From: Ceratodon purpureus
Lineage: Eukaryota; Streptophyta; Bryopsida; Pseudoditrichales; Ditrichaceae
Assembly (NCBI GenBank): GCA_014871385.1
Contig: CM026426.1
Coordinates: 75,010,303 to 75,074,302, forward strand
Length of the DNA stretch: 64,000 nt
Reading direction: 5' to 3'
Each line of letters starts with the position of its first letter. The first letter of the stretch is position 1. Shown here piece by piece: positions 44,301 to 57,105 of this stretch. The notes beneath the pieces were generated by a model. That model was not told the DNA's origin. It did no database searches and worked only from the letters and a program-made list of their open reading frames with translations. The translations under genes were made by a program, and so were the position numbers.

Positions 44301-46889
44301 CAGTCCTGAATTGGTTTTTAAATCTGCTAGGTCTGTATTATCTATGTTGACACCGCCCATTATTGTTGTTATTGTAATTGATTACATCTTACTCGACTCT
44401 TTTGAGTGACTTGAGTGATTTTTACAATATTATTAAAAAATTGGCCATTTGAGGTAAAGTTTAGAACATGCAGTTACCATAACACTGTAGCAGGTTTGTT
44501 CACAGCAAAACGAACGTCTTTTTCTAGGAAAAACAAGGTTTGTCCCTCCAAAAATCATTTTATGATTTTTGTTTCATAGCAAAAAAATCAGTAAAAATAA
44601 CCTCGGTTGGCTTAGAGAAAACAAAATATCATAAAAACTCAATTTATTCTACTTTCTTTCTCTTGTTTTTCATAATTTTCAAATTTTATCGTGCTTTTTT
44701 GGGAATTATCAAACAACAAACATGCTATGGTGTTACAGTAGTAGTATTAATTATTTTGTAATTTGGGATTGAATAAAATTTTATTTTTTAGTTTGCTTTA
44801 TATCATTACTGAACTAATAACTGAGATTAAGATTTAATTTTATATAATATAGATGGGAAATTTAAGTAATTATGGAAAAATATAAAATGTGGATATTTTT
44901 AGAAGAACAATGATAAATATTAAACTTGCTATTTATGGATATTACTTAGTTTATGAAGAAAATCAAGTAAATGATTTAAAAGAAGATGCATTTAATGTCA
45001 CCATTCCACTAATAAGGATATAGTACAGTGTAGATTTTAATAATTAGATGAAATTTTAAACATACATTCAACACTTTTTCGGCGGTTGCTCTCATCGGAT
45101 GGCATGCCCTAAACCCTAAATTCCAAACCTTAGCTTTGAAAATCTTAAGATTCTCAAAAAACTAAAAATTCTCTGCTCAATGAGATGTGTGGAATGAAAG
45201 AATAAAGCGAAGGCCATAGTTGGCTACCCATCGAGGAGAGAGTAATGTTGCGCGTGACTCATTTGTAAGTCTAATTTTGTGAGGGCTTAGCACTTCTCTC
45301 ATATCTCTTTTTTCAATCATAGGAACAGTCAAGGTTCTAAGGGCTTCTATGAGGATTTCTGCTTGAATACGCCTTCTTGAAGTACTTCAGAAGGCCTTGT
45401 ACTGAGACATATTTCTTAGTTGGCTAGTCGCTGATGTAGAGAGCATAGCGTAGAGTACACAACCAAAAATATAGTATATCCTACCCCCATTAGTATACAT
45501 GTGAATACAATACACACATCGACAAAATGAGAGAAAATGAAAAATTAAAAAGGGATACAATTATACAAGTCTGTCATCCTATTTAGTATTTATCGTCTAC
45601 CCAGAGTGGCTTTTAAAGGAGAAAATGTTTCTTTTTCGATATACAACTGTGGGTAATTTGTTTTTTGAACGCATTAAGCATACGAAGCTAGCATATATTT
45701 CCGCTTAAAAGTTACATTAGAAGAGGATTAGCATACAATATGGTCTAGTTATTGAGTTTGTGATATAAATTCCTAATCTGGTACAACCTTTAAGTGTTTA
45801 CATATGCCTAAAGATGTACACATCCAAAGGCAGTAATCACTTACCGAGTGGTATACAAAGTGTAAACATGGTCAGATATTCAATGGCTTTAAATGAGTTG
45901 CAATGAAAATTAAAACAGATTGATCAACAATGTTTTATTTTTATTTATTTTTTATTTTTTATTTTTATTTTTATTATTATTTTAGATTTTGTATTTTATT
46001 GAATTTTATATATAAAAAGTGACTAAGGAGAAATGACTAGATTTTAGAGATTAAGGATGTTTAACGCAAACTTGTGTATTTGCAGGAAGTAGAATAAACT
46101 AGAGCATCATTTGTCGTTTTCTAACTATATTGTTAATAATTTTTGTATGGTTACGGATTTAGTAGAATTAAAGTCCCCCCTTAAAGGTAACTTGTAAGCA
46201 ATTTCTTTACTTTGATTTGGTTTCTTTTGCAGCTTGTTGTAGAGTTTCGCAACAATTAAGCGTAGTGGAAATAAGATAGAAAGATGAGAGCTTGAATTGC
46301 TCTATTTTCAACAATTAAGGGAGGTCTAGAACGGCCTAAAATTTACATGTAGATAATCCTTTAGTGCTTGCGGCCTTAATGAAAAAGATATTCAGAGGTC
46401 ACCACTGGAAGTTTGCGTGACCCTCAAGCCATTAGCTCGGATGAAGCTGGATGGAGATTTAAGAGCTTAAAGGATGACTGGAGATGCTCTAATAAATAAA
46501 TAAAATGGAATTTTGGTCAAAAGAACAAAGCCATGAAACTCTATGTCTTCTAAAATTAAAATCTTTATATAATAACCTAAAAAAATAAAAACATTAAGCA
46601 GGATTGGGTAGAAGGTATACATTATTGATAGCAAGTTCCACCTCTGCGGTCAGAAGAATCGACAGGCAGCCCATTAGACCTCATTAAGCAATAGGTGATC
46701 ACAACAACATAAACAAAAAATTATACATAATATAAGATTATTTAACAATAATATTGCTTCATCCCGTAAAAATACTATTGTGGAAAATCATAACAACATT
46801 ACAATGTTCACCATCTGTATGTAATCACCCCTACAAAGTTAAACATTATTGTCAGTAATTTCCTCCCTTGCGATCACAAGCATTGGCAA
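44301..46889. other. AT-rich intergenic region
   Basis: Low-GC sequence with no supported gene. T/A-rich simple sequence at 45930-45975. A short AACCCTAAATTCC word at 45110 is telomere-like but isolated. Confidence 0.5.
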
Positions 46890-49450
46890 GGAGCTGACTA
46901 GTCTTCATTCGGATCATCCCAATTTACTTCTACGCCATTAGATTCAAAGTATGTCATGGCAGCGATCGCAACTTCATTGAATTTGATCTGGTTCTTCAAA
47001 TGTCCCTTTTGGGTGGTCTTTCTAGTCCTAAGAGTGTATAGGACGATTTTATAGTCCATCCACTTCATAAGCGTCTTCTTTCTCTTCCACCTTCTTGTCC
47101 AGCACTCTCTTGCAACTACTTTCTTACTTTCCTTCTTGCCCTTCATTGGAGTCCACCATTCAACCTTGAACTTTACAATATTAGGTCCAACATCAATTAT
47201 GATAAGTTTTACCACGATATCCATCCAAATGGGTAGGTGACATTTATGACACGAACGACACCCAACCTTGTTGCCACGCAACACATCATGGTAAGGATTG
47301 GACATAGGCTTAGGCCTGGTTTGTGAAGGACCGCAGAAAGGATAAGGTTCCTTATCATCTTCCTCCCCGAGATGTATATTCTGATCCCCTATATACCCCT
47401 TCGTCTGATGGAAATGCTGTAACATGATCCCGTTTCTGGTCCAAGATGGGCCAAAATCCTTCTTGCAAGGTGGCGAGATTATCAAGTAGTGGCCTAGTAT
47501 TTTCTCTAATATACACTCTTAAGACTGTACATAGAGTAACACGCCTTGTGCATATTTCATATCTCGAGCCATGCCAATACTCCATAAGTCTATGTATTTA
47601 GATATCCCAATTTTCATGAAAATTCTCTGATTGATAACCTCGCCTACTTGTGCAACTTCTTTACCTACATTCGTCTTGTTGTCATCAACTTCAACATTGC
47701 CCAATAAGCGCTTTTGGATAACAGGTGTTGGATTACCAACAGACAACCATGGTTTGCCCTTCGTGTTTGCTCTCCACATTTTTGTAGAATTACGAGGTGG
47801 AAGCCATGATGTAATAGTCGCACGCTTCTTATACCTCATCACAGGCCATCTTGCGTCATCTCCCTCGACTTCTACATAGAATTTAAATAGATACATGGCA
47901 TCATGTCTCTCTATCTTATTCTGTAAGTCGTGTTGGAAATCAGCTATATAACTTTTGAAGTCAGCCACTTCCTAAACAACCTCCGGAATGAAGGCAATTG
48001 TCTTTTTGTGCGTCCTTGAATCCCTTCATAGGATCCGCAAGACAGTCTCTGTTCTTCTGTTTAATGAGCTTTGAAAGGTTACTATAGTGTGCATCAATAT
48101 CCTTAAGCGTATGACCTACAATCAAGAAACTTACAGTGACATCCTTGAATATCCGTCTCCCCATAAGTAGTGAGCAGAATGCTATAAATTGATGTTCATG
48201 TTGTCCTTTGTTGAATTATCAAGCTAGAGATACAACATCTTTGGCAACGCAACATCATGCCTACCAAGCAAGGGAAGAGAGAGTAAGTCATCTCTAACGG
48301 GTGGTATAGAGGATGTATAAATGTGACTTTCTATGCACTAGCGCATCAAAAAAATCATTTTGCCGCGGATTTGGAAAAGGCGCCTTTGTCTTCCAAACAA
48401 GTTGTCTTTCTAAGACACAAAACACCCTGCAAAGCAAGGATATTGTGAAGTTCAAATCTTTGGGCCATAGGACAATAGAGTAGTATTTGTAGACACTCTC
48501 TCCATTTCTTTGTGTCAACATCCCTGTAAATGATATAGGAAATGACCAAAACCTACTCTCGCCTTAGTAATATGCTACATCCATGGGATTGTTGTTTTGA
48601 AGTGGTCCATCTTGTCGTGTATGATGCGAAAGAGCTCTGATGGGTTTTGTATAGATTGCGTAAACCGCACGTAATAATTGTTGCAACAAGCACATGGATA
48701 GTTCAAATGCCTATTCCTTTCCTTTGTGAGGCTCTACTGCTCCGGATTGTTCTCATCGGAGTTGCTATCATCATCATCTTGATTATCAATTTTAATGGAG
48801 ACTCACATTGTTTTCGTGTTGGCAAGATAATTGTATGGATTGGCAACGTTTGCAAGAGAGAAAAATATGTATCCACTCCAAAGGATTAAACGCCCTACGG
48901 ATTTGCCGAGCGTTTTAAAGATCTAGTATCTCGCAAATAGCCACTGTGTCTGGAAAATTCAGAATTGACGGTGGATACTCTCACAAGCAGGAAGAAGCTA
49001 TGGAGAATCAAAAAACCTTTTGAGGTCCCTTTCACAGAGCACTTCTAAATGAGTCTTGCGGGCACATAATGCCTTGCTATTTCAGAAACTCTCAAGATGC
49101 GCAACTTGCATCTGCTCTGAAAGGTTTAGGAAATCTTGAACGGGCTTGATATCTTCTACAACTTTTGTTGGCTTCCCGCCGATGGTGTACGAGATCTCCA
49201 TCAACTTTCGCACAAGGCCTGAGATTAGCCGCCTTCCAAAGTATTATCTGCTCTAAACATTTGCTCAACAACGTGAAACCCTCATTCGGAAATAGAACTT
49301 TCATTTCCATGTTGTCCGCAACTTCAATAGTTTCTACCATAACCAATATAGGATCTCAAGCATCAATTTAATCAATAACCGCTCAACCAGCGAAATAGAG
49401 CCCGGAGCAACTATAATCCCCTTTCCAACCTTCCATCGTTTGGATCCGTC
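46890..49450 (-). pseudogene. Decayed DUF7869-like transposase gene, copy A
   Basis: Read on minus, pieces match copy B (62295-63972) in order: an N-terminal stretch (DGSKRWKVGKGIIVAPG), HLNYPCACCNNYYVRFTQSIQNPSELFRIIHDKMDHFKT, ALWPKDLNFTISLLCRVFCVLERQLVWKTKAPFPNPRQNDFFDALVH, GRRIFKDVTVSFLIVGHTLKDIDAHYSNLSKLIKQKN, a middle with RYKKRATITSWLPP, and a C-terminus EEDDKEPYPFC. Frames 47968-47519 and 47485-46898 are the same frame with a TAA at 47519-47521; other parts are shifted. The aspartates of a DDE-like core (HDKMD, GHTLKDID) remain. This copy is much more AT-rich than copy B, so it is older or more heavily mutated. Confidence 0.55.
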
Positions 49451-50590
49451 ACTCTTTAGAATCACTTCAATTGGCTCAAGTTTCCATCAAATATAATTTG
49501 AAGGCGGGTCTAGCTTTTTGCCCATTGGTAGTTTGCTGCTAACACCTACAAAGAGAGAGGGAAACAATCAATTGATCCGAGTACTTCCACTACAACAGCC
49601 GCCGACATGGACAAATAAATCCGCTAACAAATTCGAGCCTCGACGGGTAGTCAACGAGCATCGAAGGACTCTCGTAGTCTACGGTAATGTCATACGCCGA
49701 CTATGACTAATGTTTTTGTTGTCAGATATTGCTGTGGACGTATCTTGTGTGTGTGTGAGTTTCTTCAACCACTCGTATTAGAACCGAAGCAAGAAATTAT
49801 ATCAATGGCAGCAGATACGATTGCAAAGTCTCGCTTTCATCCAAAAATAAAGACGATCCTCTCTGAAACAATTGACTAAGGAGCGCTCCTAGAGAAAATC
49901 ATAAGTGTAATGATAAAAAATAGAATGGATCATGCGAGTGTGAGGAGAGATAAGTTAGGAATTTGCTTGAGTACAATTTGGCGCCAAAGTTGAATTCAAG
50001 TTCACTCGTTCTAATCATATTTAAATTCCATCATGACATCGATGTTTCGCCGCCATCAAAGTATAGCCTCAAGTCATTATTAAAGTTTTTAAACAAGTTA
50101 ATTAAACACGCTGTCACATCAAACACCCACAATGTCATAAAGCATTATGACTTGATGGCCAAATTTGATGAAATCACCTCACGTCTCAATAATTGCTAAT
50201 ATGGCGTGATATGGAGATGTGATGTATGACCATCCAATGATGGATGTTATGATATGTACAGGAATGATGTATCCATCGAGTGTGACAATTCAGCTAGGGG
50301 GGAGGAAGGTATATAGGGGTATACACGTGCCATCCTTGATTTTTCCTCTTCATTTTCAGCTTTCCTATTGGGGTTGTTTGTTGTTTTGCTCTCAACTCTC
50401 CGCCAAGTTTTTCTTGGCTGCAAGAAGTGTTTAGTTCTTGTTTTGTATTTTTAGGGGCTCAACACGAGGAGAAGCCTTGCGTCGAAGGCGAGAAGCCATG
50501 TGTAGACAACTTTGCTGGTTGTGGTGTTAGGTAAGTGCTCTAGTGGGCTATGTGCCCACGTATCCTCAATTTCTTTTCATCGTCGTTTGT
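49451..50590. other. Unassigned AT-rich region
   Basis: Short open frames only (under 80 codons). Nothing recognised. Confidence 0.4.
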
Positions 50591-50598
50591 TATGGGTA

Positions 50599-50816
50599 GA
50601 GTCGCCCTATCGTTTGTTTGTTGATAGGGGGAGGGGAGACTTGCCTTGTCGACTGACTGCCAATGTAAAGAAAGACTCGTCTTGTTGCCTATTTCCTGAT
50701 GAGTTAATTCAATCGCCTTGTCGGCTGCTTGCCGATGAGATGGGTCAGTCGCATTGTTGGTTGTCCGCCAATGGAGTAGTATAGACAACTGGTTGGTTGC
50801 TTGCCAACTAGAAGGG
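50599..50816 (+). repeat. Degenerate 36-bp minisatellite, about six units
   Basis: Units begin near 50599, 50637, 50673, 50709, 50745 and 50781; each starts with a (A/T)(C/G)(A)(C/A)T(C/T)G-like word and carries CTTGTCGG/CTTGCCGATGAG. The period is a multiple of three and one frame stays open over five units, giving a 12-residue motif like SPCRLLADE. The open plus-strand frame is 50512-50784. Confidence 0.55.
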
Positions 50817-52590
50817 AGGCAAGTCTTCTCTTTGTTTCAGTAATATTTTTCTCCTCAAAATGACTTAACCATAGCCATGAAACTAGCAAAGCTCAGATGG
50901 CTTGGAATATTGAAGCTCTCGATTCCAACATTACATGCGTGGATTATAAGGCAAGGGCAACATTCATGTGCACTCCCAATCTTTAAGATTGGGGCATATC
51001 CTTGCAAAAGAAAGACGCCAAGTCCTTTTTGACTTTGGGTCTAATAGCAAAGGTTAAGGCAACATTCATGCTAGGGAGAAAATGTGTAGTCGTCTTAGCG
51101 GTAAAATATGCTAATTCTCCTAATAAGCGTTTGCTTGTTGATTGGAAAAGAGCCTATTGTCATAAGCTTGCCAATGGACGTAGTGAAAGTCTTATTCTTG
51201 TTAAAAAAAAGTACAGCCATCAAATGTTCAACGACGCAAACAACAATGACATACTAGTTGCAAGTGGGTATTTTGAATAAGTAGCTGACTCCTTGAGTGT
51301 TTTGCGGAGGTAAAGTTGACAAGGGACCAAGTCAACATCTAGGTGTTGTTTTCTGTGAATAATGTTGCAAGGTCGGCATTTGTAGAAAAGAAGTAGTTGA
51401 TAGTCTGGTTTGGAGGTGGCAATAGACACTGTCACTCTTGTACCTGGAATGACGCAGGAGACAAAATAGTCAACGAGGAGGAGGAAGGAGAAGGGTGCTA
51501 CTAGTGAGAGCAAAGGTGCGGGGGGGAATTGCAAAATGGGGAGGAGAAAAGGAAGCGAAGAAGCAGAGCTTCGCGGAGGCTTCCATACTTGCCAACAATC
51601 TAGCCACATCGTCAAAGGACAACAATGTCAACCTGATACATAGGACGCTAGAGAAAGGATCTTGGGCAGTGTTTTCCTTCAGGGCAACGTGTTCTTAGAG
51701 AGGCAATTCTGGTGAAGAAGATCCACATAGCTTTAGAGAATATGAAGTAGATGGGACTTTTTAAGAGGAAGCAAGAGCTGATTAGCGTCTTCTACAAGGG
51801 TCTCAAAGCAATCCATAAGAAGCCTGAGCAGTATTGTCTCTTGCTTAGGTACAACCTAGTGACATCACATCTAAAAATGGGGAAGGTCAAGCCGGCTGGC
51901 CTTTTGGTAGTGCATAATAAGACAGTTGAAATCAAGTAGGGGGGGGGGGGGGGAGGAATAAACCATGGTGGTAAGCGAACCATTTGCATAAGTATATATT
52001 TGGAGGCTAACACACATACTAGGCTTGTTGCAAATTGGAAGAGAAGAAACTAGAGGGATTGAAGCACCAAGAGTACTACCTAAACCATGATGTAATTTTT
52101 GTATACGCCAAGGATGTTGAAACCCATATCAAGGTCTCGAATGCCTTGAACATTAAAATGAAGGACAATGTTGTGGAAGCAATTTACCTATTTCAATTAC
52201 AGCGGATGCGCTTAAATTGGATTAAACATGGGGCGATGAACAAGTAAATCGACCCTAAAGCATGGAAGGTAAGATACTTTCTCTTTTGATTAAGTAATCA
52301 CCTTCATATATATGGCAATGGTTTTTGGTTAGAGAATATTAAACCCTTGCCTTTCAAATGTGGCATGGCTATTCAGTCCTTCCCTCAAGAGCATTACTTA
52401 TATATTGTTTCAATTTTGATTTGTGCAAATTATGCAAGAATTATCTCAATCCAATTCCCGGAAAGGCGCCTCAAGCAAAAACATGGATATTGCCCCTTGT
52501 TTTTGTGTTGAACGAGACGTATGAGGATTGACTGTTAACTTGGAATTTAAAGTATTAGAATAGAAGAGAAATAAAATTGTAGGGGAGCAG
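50817..52590. other. AT-rich region with fragmentary open frames
   Basis: Plus-strand frames at 51002-51280, 51751-51939 and 52035-52247 look like remnants of one decayed coding sequence (lysine-rich, no motif recognised). A G15 run lies at 51939-51953. Confidence 0.3.
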
Positions 52591-52594
52591 TAAA

Positions 52595-52760
52595 GCTATA
52601 GATATTGGAGGGCTATAAACTGCTATAGATATTGGAGGGCTATAAATTGCTAAGTTATTGTCCTGGCCTGCAATAACTTTGTTTTGGATGAAACTGTAAG
52701 TTTTGGATGAAAGCTGCCATATGGATGAAAACTATCAGATGGATGAAACCTAGTGGTTGG
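52595..52760. repeat. Short tandem repeats (27-bp pair and GGATGAAA array)
   Basis: GCTATAGATATTGGAGGG occurs at 52595 and 52622 as a tandem pair. 52686-52790 repeats GGATGAAA(A/C)CT at about 18-bp spacing; on minus this reads as repeated FHP tripeptides. No function assigned. Confidence 0.5.
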
Positions 52761-54840
52761 ATGAAGTCTTGTGATTAGATGAAAACTGTTGCTAATTAAG
52801 GTTTTGGGGGTGGCGGCTAGGGTTTTGGATGGGGTTGTGGGGAAGGGGGCTGTGGAGCTCACTCTCTCTCCCCCTCTTAGTTCAGAGCTCTCAGATGGTA
52901 GTGTGTTTGTAGCATGTGTTGTAGGATTTGTAGAAGAGTTGCTGTTAGGACAGTTTTAGGATCCTGGAGGGTCCAAGGAGTGCTAGCAGTAGGGAGCAGG
53001 ATGATGTACAGATTTGCAGTGAGTAATGGAAAGGATTTAATTACATTTGTATGTAATTGTATGGAGTTATAGAAATGAGTGGTTGAGAGACGATGTTAGT
53101 TAATTTGCGTGGACGGTCTTGTAGATCTGGTGTTTAAATAAGTGGGTATTGTAGATCAGAACAAGGGGAGTAGGAAATAGTGTGAGATCTAAGAAAATAC
53201 CATCAGGATTTGAGTAAATCTAAGTTGGCAGTCTCAGATCTAGGACCAAGATTAAGAGCAGTTTCAGGGGGAGTTCAGTAATCTTCGCATGATTTGAGAG
53301 AGATTTAGGACAACCAGTATTTCTGAGAGAGTAAAGAAAAAATCTATTTCACATTAGCAAATGGTCTAAAACTGACCATTTGCTTATGTATGGGAGCAGA
53401 GGCGTTCTAGGTACTGCCTCGTATGCACCGTTTATGGGAACGGGATCTCTTTTGCTCGTGGTGGGAATGAAATAAGATGGATAACATCATTGGGAACAAG
53501 CTCATGCTCTTGTATATGGACTACCTTCTTTGCAAATTAGGAGAGTTATACTACAAGGAGTGGAGCATGGTTGATTGGAAATTGCTTCACAATGAAGAGA
53601 ATTTTAGTGATAACATACTATGTAATATTCGGGCGGAGGTGTTCTACAACACAATGAATTTAGAATGGTTGCAATGGTGGTATATTGGATTAACCCTAAC
53701 AACTACTCCAACTTCAAATATATTCAATAAATTTGTAAAAGAATACTCTAAACACGAGCTGTCGTAATTGAGGATGATGTTTGATGCTTGTTTTACTTTA
53801 AATCTCGAAGGGTCATAAAAGTACACCACGAGCATGAATCGTTTGCCTTTGACCGCAGCATCTCCAAAATTATAGTAATATTTGGCTTTGACAAAGAGAA
53901 GAATGCTCTGCACATTTCACAAAAGGAGGTCAAGCTTGGTGGCGAGAGGGTTGCCTAGGAGATAGAAGAGGAGCTCTATGCGGATGATGAGGACTGTGTT
54001 CCAAGCAAGATGATGATTGAAGTTATTTCCTTCCTATGGATTACGGAGGTGGAGTCCTATTACTCTATGCAAGCAACGGCAAGGTTGTAGAAGAACTATA
54101 GACGTTGCATACGATGCAAAACATTCCTAACTCCATCAATAGGTTGTAGAGAATCTCGCAACTCGATTCAAGGTACATCATCTTGGTCTCCATTATGTAT
54201 AGAAAGCTAAGTTTGCCAAGGAGTACTTTCAAATATTTCTTACAAATGACTTGCTTAAAACAACCTCTACCGCCAGTTTGACACCAAGTAGCAATGAAGA
54301 GTGTGGAGGAGTGGGCCGGCAAGGTAAACTTCCATGCATCCTATGCTTTCTTCCTATCGCTCTTAGAGCCAACAATGAAATTCTGTGGAGGTAAGGGTGT
54401 TCAACGTCTAGGAAGGAAGAAACCTTAACGTAATTGCTCTAGGAAGTCAATGTTGTCTTCTTCTGTTTACTATTTCATGTTCTATCTCCTCTGTAAGCGA
54501 GCTGCCAACATTAACTCACCATGTGAAATTCTTTAGTGACCACTCATTCTTGTACTACTGCAGAGGAATCAAGCAACGAAAGTAGAAATCGTGCAAAGCA
54601 AGGAAGAGAAGTACGAGGCCTATTGTCGAGTAAAGATCATGACCTTCATTCCGGAAACTTACAACAATCTAATGGAGAGTTCTGTCCTTAGAAGCCAGGA
54701 AAGAGCAACTCCAATGGTCCCTATGGTTGATAGGAGTTTAATTTTGACTCTGACATCGATTGATTTGATGTTAATATGGAGGGGCCCCATCATTTCGGAT
54801 CCTTGGGTGCTAGGAAGTTTGCTGGACTTCTGATAAGGTG
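52761..54840. other. AT-rich region with small unrecognised frames
   Basis: A plus frame at 53477-53767 (MDNIIGNKLMLLYMDYLL..., 96 aa) is the best open stretch, followed in broken frames by more coding-like sequence (EIEEELYADDEDCVPSKMM) to about 54050. Probably a decayed mobile-element gene; family unknown. Confidence 0.3.
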
Positions 54841-55550
54841 GGCGAGACTTGTATGCGAGCGGTGAGCGGAGAGCGGCGAGCGGAGATTTGGAGAGCGGAG
54901 AGCAGAGAATGAGGTCTTAAATCTAAAAACAGTAATTATTTTACTAAAAATAAATTCTATAAATAAAAAAGTGGAATATTCCAAGAATATTCTCATAATA
55001 TTTCTAATTTTAGCGACCCTATTACCGTGGACGCAGTTCCATTTTAAATACATTTCTACCCCATTACCGTGGATTTAGATACTTTTTAAAATTTATTACC
55101 CTATACCCGTGGTCCGAATCAGGGTTCATTAATAATTGTTAACTACCTCATATGTTCATATGTGTGTGTTGTTGGAAGTGAGTACGATAGATTAACTAAC
55201 TTTTATTGTGATACGTCCATTTCAATATATTTCTTAAATTCTTTCATTTCATTCTTCATTATGATCATAATTTTTATTTATTTATTTATTTTTAATTATT
55301 GAATTTGTTACCCTCTCCATGATCTTTCATTCTACCTATCTTTTCAATTCCACCTCTATTAGCCTATTCTATTACTCTATTATATCTTTCTTCCATCGAT
55401 GAATTTTATCCCCTTTTCGTCTTCCAATTTGGTTGCTCATTTTCTTCTTCATTATACTTTGTTCATTCTTAATTATAATATTTCTTCCCATTCCAATTTA
55501 TTTTTTTGGTTCTGTTATCTCCTACATTTCGAATGAGAACCCGTCTTATT
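54841..55550. other. GAGCGG-repeat patch and AT-rich spacer
   Basis: 54855-54915 repeats (A/C)GAGCGG-like words; very AT-rich sequence follows. The motif is the complement-like counterpart of the CGCTCCGCC-rich patch at 7835-7915, which also borders an AT-rich island. Confidence 0.35.
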
Positions 55551-55554
55551 TTAA

Positions 55555-55622
55555 GAACACCCCTTTTTAGTTGCCTTTCTTGATTTTCATTTTCAACCTT
55601 TAGTTTTTATTTTTATTTTTTA

Positions 55623-55665
<43 letters not shown>

Positions 55666-56065
55666 TATTAATTTCATTTGAATCTATTTTTGCGAACTTT
55701 CTTCACATCCATCTCTAGTTTCTTTTTTCTTTTTCAACTCTAAACATGTTTTCACATTTCAATTTTCTTTTTTGGCCCTGTTTTTATCTTGGTGTACAAA
55801 CACCCTCCTTGAGTTGCCTTTCTTGATTTTCATTTTCAACCTTGATATTTTATTCTTTATTTTTAAAATTTTAAAATTTAAAACTTTATTAATTTCACTT
55901 GAATCTATTTTTGCGAACTTTCTTTACATCCATCTCTAGTTTCTTTTTTCTTTTCCAACTCTAAACATGTTTTCACATTTCAATTTTCTTTTTTGGCCCT
56001 GTTTTTCTCTTGGTGTACAAACACCCTCCTTGAGTTGCGTTTCTTGAGCTTTACTTCCAACCTTT

Positions 56066-56067
<2 letters not shown>
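55555..56067. repeat. Tandem repeat of about 220-243 bp, 2.2 units
   Basis: Unit starts (AGTTGCCTTTCTTG or AGTTGCGTTTCTTG) are at 55569, 55812 and 56033. The long block TTTTTGCGAACTTTCTT...TTTTTTGGCCCTGTTTTT recurs nearly unchanged in the first two units; the third is partial. An (AT)n run at 55627-55662 lies in unit 1 only. Confidence 0.75.

Positions 56068-56068
<1 letters not shown>

Positions 56069-56114
<46 letters not shown>
56069..56114. repeat. Poly(T) run of 46
   Basis: 46 consecutive T ending the tandem repeat. Could be the reversed poly(A) tail of a minus-strand retrotransposed sequence. Confidence 0.8.
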
Positions 56115-56115
<1 letters not shown>

Positions 56116-56400
56116 GTTCTTTATTTTTTCTTCATTTTCCTTTGATAATTCTAAACCATCTTTTAATACCGACGCCTGTGTTTTTGCTTAATTTTTCTTT
56201 GTTTCCTTATCAAAGAATGTAATGTGGCTTCTCCAGGTCACCCCATTTAGTAGGATGAAATCCGTTAAACATTATATTTTCCAGCTTTCAAGGGCGCCAA
56301 GCACCTACCTCATAGATATTGAAGTGGTGGCAACGGAAGGTCTCTTCCTCTTTGTTCATTCTCATCTTCAAGCAAGTTCCTGAAGGAAGGTGTTTAGGCT

Positions 56401-56853
56401 ATGGAAGATGCCGGGGATACTGCTCTCTCCCTGGATGATGTGGAAGGCCCATTTCATCCGTTTGTGGAGGTTGAGGGGGAAGCTGAGGAGAATGGGTGCA
56501 ATGAAGATCATACTAGAAATGGTGGCTTGGATGTAGCATTAGACGTGGTAGGAGAACCATTGGCTGTTGAAGAGCCAAGTTGTCTCGTAGTACTTGAAGA
56601 GGAGCCGGTTGTGCCATTGCCACCTCATGCATATTCCAAGGTTGGGAAGATTCCACCTGGGACTTATTCTAGGGAAGCATTGCGAAGAAGGAGTGTAGCT
56701 CGTCCATTGTTGAAGCGTCCCCATCCACGACAAGTGCCAAGAGGGGAACGAACTGTGAACGTGGATGTAGCTTGTCGTGTAGTACAGCTGGAGGTTGGTA
56801 ATTATACTGAAAATGCAAGTGGGATACCGAAACGTATTAAGTTCAAAGAATAA
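56401..56853 (+). CDS. Unrecognised 150-aa protein, acidic then basic
   Basis: ATG 56401 (MEDAGDTALSLDDVEG) to TAA 56851-56853, uninterrupted. The first 85 residues are acidic; the last 60 are basic (REALRRRSVARPLLKRPHPRQVPRGER). Codon use is balanced and unlike the AT-rich DNA just upstream. It may be an accessory frame of the neighbouring decayed MULE, which runs the other way, or a small host gene. No family recognised. Confidence 0.35.
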   Translation: MEDAGDTALSLDDVEGPFHPFVEVEGEAEENGCNEDHTRNGGLDVALDVVGEPLAVEEPSCLVVLEEEPVVPLPPHAYSKVGKIPPGTYSREALRRRSVARPLLKRPHPRQVPRGERTVNVDVACRVVQLEVGNYTENASGIPKRIKFKE

Positions 56854-57105
56854 AATAGTTATTAATAAGTATTGACGGCATTAGTACAGTGCAACTGTTA
56901 GTGGATAGAGGGCACTTGTCCAACGCAAAAGCTATTGTTACACAATGTAATAAATGTGAATGACAAAACCTTTATATTGGAATAGGCAATACGAGATTTG
57001 TATTGCTGACTCAGTACAAGGAAAAATTCAATCACAAAAGACATAGCCTCACCCTAAACCACCGTCCACTAGGTGAATACCTGTCCAGAAAAAGTACTCT
57101 CATTA

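Noticed and set aside
50599-50816. CRISPR-like array
   Set aside because: 36-bp units are contiguous and degenerate with no spacers; a minisatellite in eukaryotic DNA.
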